From Clostridia bacterium (GTDB taxonomy: Bacteria > Bacillota > Clostridia > Oscillospirales > CAG-272), in NCBI GenBank assembly GCA_017461825.1, contig JAFTXB010000026.1:1-6855 (forward strand): a stretch of 6,855 nt of DNA. Direction: 5' to 3'. Made by a program: the position numbers and the translations under genes. The notes beneath the pieces were generated by a model, which was given only the letters and a program-made list of their open reading frames with translations, ran no database searches and was not told the DNA's origin. Every line of letters begins with the position of its first letter. Position 1 is the stretch's first letter. Below, piece by piece: positions 5,093-6,855 of the stretch.

Positions 5093-5100
5093 TCTCTGAA

Positions 5101-5147
5101 CAAAAAACGACAAATTTCGAAAGGGATTTGTCGTTTTTTGATTTTTT
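5101..5147 (+). terminator. Intrinsic terminator after the glycosidase gene (bidirectional)
   Basis: A very long stem pairs 5101-5115 with 5126-5140 (15 bp) and continues with T-G, T-G and C-G pairs (5116-5118 with 5123-5125) to a GAAA tetraloop. Six T's lie inside the 3' arm and another run (ATTTTTT) follows at 5141-5147. The A-run in the 5' arm makes it usable by - strand transcripts also. Confidence 0.93.
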
Positions 5148-5229
5148 AAGGTCAAATATTTTAATCATGTATTCCGGCTTGCATCTATCCAACTTTTGTA
5201 TCTCTAATTGATTCATAGTTTACAGTTTC

Positions 5230-5258
5230 ATTATATCGTATTTTTGTGAATAATTCAA
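5230..5258 (-). promoter_or_regulatory. Candidate vegetative promoter on the opposite strand, overlapping the sigma-G-like promoter
   Basis: Read on the - strand, TTGAAT (5258-5253) and TATAAT (5235-5230) are 17 bases apart. A transcript would start near 5223 and run left into the bidirectional terminator at 5140-5101, about 120 bases. No ribosome site precedes the only open frame there. AT-rich DNA can produce such matches by chance. Confidence 0.45.
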
Positions 5259-5277
5259 TCGGTTCCCGCGCAAACTA
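5247..5277 (+). promoter_or_regulatory. Sigma-G-like (forespore) promoter of the spoVAF-like gene
   Basis: TGAATA (5247-5252) and CAAACTA (5271-5277) are separated by 18 bases. The Bacillus sigma-G consensus is about TGAATA, 17-18 bases, CATACTA, so only one -10 base differs. The predicted start is about 5284, giving a leader of about 24 bases that carries the ribosome site GGGAGTGAG (5296-5304). Forespore expression is what is expected of a SpoVAF protein, and I see no good sigma-A promoter on this strand. Confidence 0.7.
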
Positions 5278-5307
5278 ACCGTAATACTTTGATACGGGAG
5301 TGAGAAA

Positions 5308-6777
5308 ATGCAACCCCTTAGCGATTGCTACCGCGAGAACGTGCGGCGCATGGATGAGATCTTGCGCGTGAATGAGAACTTTGACCTTATCAAAAAGGTG
5401 ATGTGCCTCGGCACCGAGGAGATCACCCTCTATTATATCGACGGCTTTGTGGACAGCGCGTCCATGAACAAAATGATGATCTACTTTTTGTCGCTAAAGG
5501 GCTTGGGACAGCCCACGGAGAGCGGCGGCGAGGCGGCGGCAACCTTTTTTGCAACCCACCATCTGCCGCACGTCGAGGCAGAGGTCACCAAAAACACCGA
5601 CCTCATGATCCAAATGGTGCTTTCGGGCACCACGCTCCTTTTGGGCGAGACCTTTGGGGAATACGCCATCGTTATCGATTCGCGCACCTACCCCGCGCGT
5701 TCGGTGGGAGAACCGCAAAACGATCGCGTCATGCTCGGCGCGCGCGACGGCTTTGTCGAAACGCTGGTCTTTAACACTGCGCTCATCCGTCGGCGCATCC
5801 GCGACACCGCGCTCACCATGCAGTATCTCACCGTGGGGAGACGTTCCAAAACCGACGTGGTGCTGTGCTACCTCAAGGGGCAGGCAGACGGGGATTACGT
5901 CAAAAAGCTTCAAAAAAAGCTTTCGGACATCGATACGGGTGCGCTCACCATGGGGCACGAATCGCTTGCCGAGCTTCTCATCGGGCAACGGTGGTACAAT
6001 CCCTTTCCAAAGATCCGCTACACCGAGCGCCCCGACGTTGCGGCGGCACAGCTGCTTGAGGGGAGTGTGTTGATCGTTTGCGACAACTCACCCGAGGTCA
6101 TGATCCTGCCGTCCACCATCTTCGATTTCATGCAGGAGACCAACGACTATTATTTTCCGCCGCTGACGGGCACCTATATCCGCATCGTTCGGCATATCGT
6201 CTTTTGGGCAACGCTTTTTCTCGTTCCCATCTGGTTTCTGCTCACCAAAAACCCCGAGATCACGCCATCGTGGCTGCAATTTATTTTGCCCGAGTCCACG
6301 GGAAAGATCCCAATTTTCGTTCAGCTTATTTTGGTAGAATTCATGATCGACGGTTTGCGCATGGCGTCGATGAACACCCCCGATATGCTTTCTAACTCGC
6401 TGTCGGTGGTGGGAGGACTGATCCTTGGTGACTTTGCCGTAGACATTGGCTGGCTGATCCCCGAGGTCATCGTTTATATGGCGTTCGTGTCGATCGCAAA
6501 TTTCTCGCAACGGTCCTATCAATTGGGCTATGCTTTCAAGCTTTTGCGTATCGCGCTGATCATTCTTGTCCAGCTCTTTAATGTCATTGGCTTTGGCGTG
6601 GGCTGTGTGGGGATTCTCATTCTGCTTGTCACCAATAAGACGGTCAACGGGCGGCGCTCGTATCTCTATCCGTTGATTCCGTTTCACGGCAAGGCATTGC
6701 TGTCGCTTTTCATTCGCCTCCGTAAGGATAGAATTGCGGGAGCCGAGGGCGTGCGCGAGGAGGAAAAAAACCAATAA
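5308..6777 (+). CDS. spoVAF: Spore germination protein, GerA family, SpoVAF type
   Basis: This 489-residue protein of the GerA/SpoVAF family sits in the spore inner membrane and takes part in ion release and germination. Seen: a large N-terminal cytoplasmic domain (about 1-290) with TYPARSVGEP (127-136) and the highly conserved RDGFVETLVFNTALIRRRIRD block (146-166). A membrane domain follows with hydrophobic segments at about 294-313, 333-350, 364-383, 386-400 and 411-443. After it come the YPLIPFHGKALL motif (454-465) and a charged tail. Length matches Bacillus SpoVAF (about 490), and the short N-terminus also favours SpoVAF over GerAA-type receptor A subunits. ATG 5308 has GGGAG 7 bases upstream. 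In Bacillus the gene ends the spoVA operon; here it stands alone between a sigma-G-like promoter and a terminator, with no gerB, gerC or other spoVA gene in the window. GC use matches the kinase genes. A stand-alone GerA-like receptor subunit is the main alternative. Confidence 0.9.
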   Translation: MQPLSDCYRENVRRMDEILRVNENFDLIKKVMCLGTEEITLYYIDGFVDSASMNKMMIYFLSLKGLGQPTESGGEAAATFFATHHLPHVEAEVTKNTDLMIQMVLSGTTLLLGETFGEYAIVIDSRTYPARSVGEPQNDRVMLGARDGFVETLVFNTALIRRRIRDTALTMQYLTVGRRSKTDVVLCYLKGQADGDYVKKLQKKLSDIDTGALTMGHESLAELLIGQRWYNPFPKIRYTERPDVAAAQLLEGSVLIVCDNSPEVMILPSTIFDFMQETNDYYFPPLTGTYIRIVRHIVFWATLFLVPIWFLLTKNPEITPSWLQFILPESTGKIPIFVQLILVEFMIDGLRMASMNTPDMLSNSLSVVGGLILGDFAVDIGWLIPEVIVYMAFVSIANFSQRSYQLGYAFKLLRIALIILVQLFNVIGFGVGCVGILILLVTNKTVNGRRSYLYPLIPFHGKALLSLFIRLRKDRIAGAEGVREEEKNQ

Positions 6778-6784
6778 ACTTGCA

Positions 6785-6830
6785 AAAAAGTGCTATTTGT
6801 TACTGAAAACAGTGCAAATGGCACTTTTTG
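6785..6830 (+). terminator. Intrinsic terminator after the spoVAF-like gene
   Basis: The outer stem pairs 6785-6793 with 6821-6829 and continues through a T-G pair and 5 bp (6795-6799 with 6815-6819). Past a T-G pair and a bulged T lies an upper stem (ACTG/CAGT) with an AAAA loop. Five T's close the 3' arm. It starts 8 bases after the stop codon. The 25 bases after it hold nothing I can identify. Confidence 0.9.
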
Positions 6831-6855
6831 TGTTGCGTTTCAAGAAATTTTATGG

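Noticed and set aside
5029..5208. 59-codon open frame on the - strand starting near 5208
   Set aside because: It runs through the glycosidase terminator into the 3' end of that gene, has no ribosome site and no recognisable motif.

Overview
The window looks like a chromosomal stretch from a spore-forming, moderate-GC member of the Clostridia (Firmicutes), possibly an Oscillospiraceae-like gut or rumen bacterium. The support is a SpoVAF-type germination protein with a sigma-G-like promoter, strong AGGAGG-type ribosome sites, stem-plus-T-run terminators, a tRNA with an encoded CCA, and an S23-family four-helix-bundle gene. The family-level placement is inference.

Layout, left to right, all genes on the + strand. 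(1) Positions 1-498 hold the C-terminal half of a D-lactate-type 2-hydroxyacid dehydrogenase, cut by the window edge. (2) Positions 611-2379 hold a two-component pair: an OmpR-type response regulator and a histidine kinase overlapping by 4 bases, behind a likely promoter near 537. (3) Positions 2466-2660 hold a tRNA-Arg(CCG) transcription unit with an extended -10 promoter, a long hairpin right at the predicted transcript 5' end, the tRNA and an intrinsic terminator. (4) Positions 2658-2869 hold a dense array of short hairpins joined by an AACATCA / TGATGTT linker that flips polarity half way. A 15-bp perfect inverted repeat encloses its left half. A well-formed promoter and an S23-family gene (2945-3319) follow. 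(5) Positions 3320-3632 are non-coding but structured: a terminator, then three interlocking inverted repeats, inside a 9-bp direct repeat. (6) Positions 3633-5147 form an AT-rich monocistronic unit for a cytoplasmic GH39-like glycosidase with its own promoter and terminator. (7) Positions 5230-6830 hold a spoVAF-like gene with a sigma-G-like promoter, a candidate opposite-strand vegetative promoter overlapping it, and a terminator.

Most of these are independent units rather than one pathway. The dehydrogenase, two-component system, tRNA and germination protein look like ordinary host genes. The segment from the tRNA terminator to about 5150 (hairpin array, S23 gene, structured RNA-like region, AT-rich glycosidase) has the character of accessory DNA next to a tRNA, although no integrase or convincing attachment site is visible. 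The most interesting candidate system is the hairpin array plus S23-family protein. The array resembles no CRISPR or ordinary terminator cluster, and a link between its structure and the four-helix-bundle protein is plausible but unproven.
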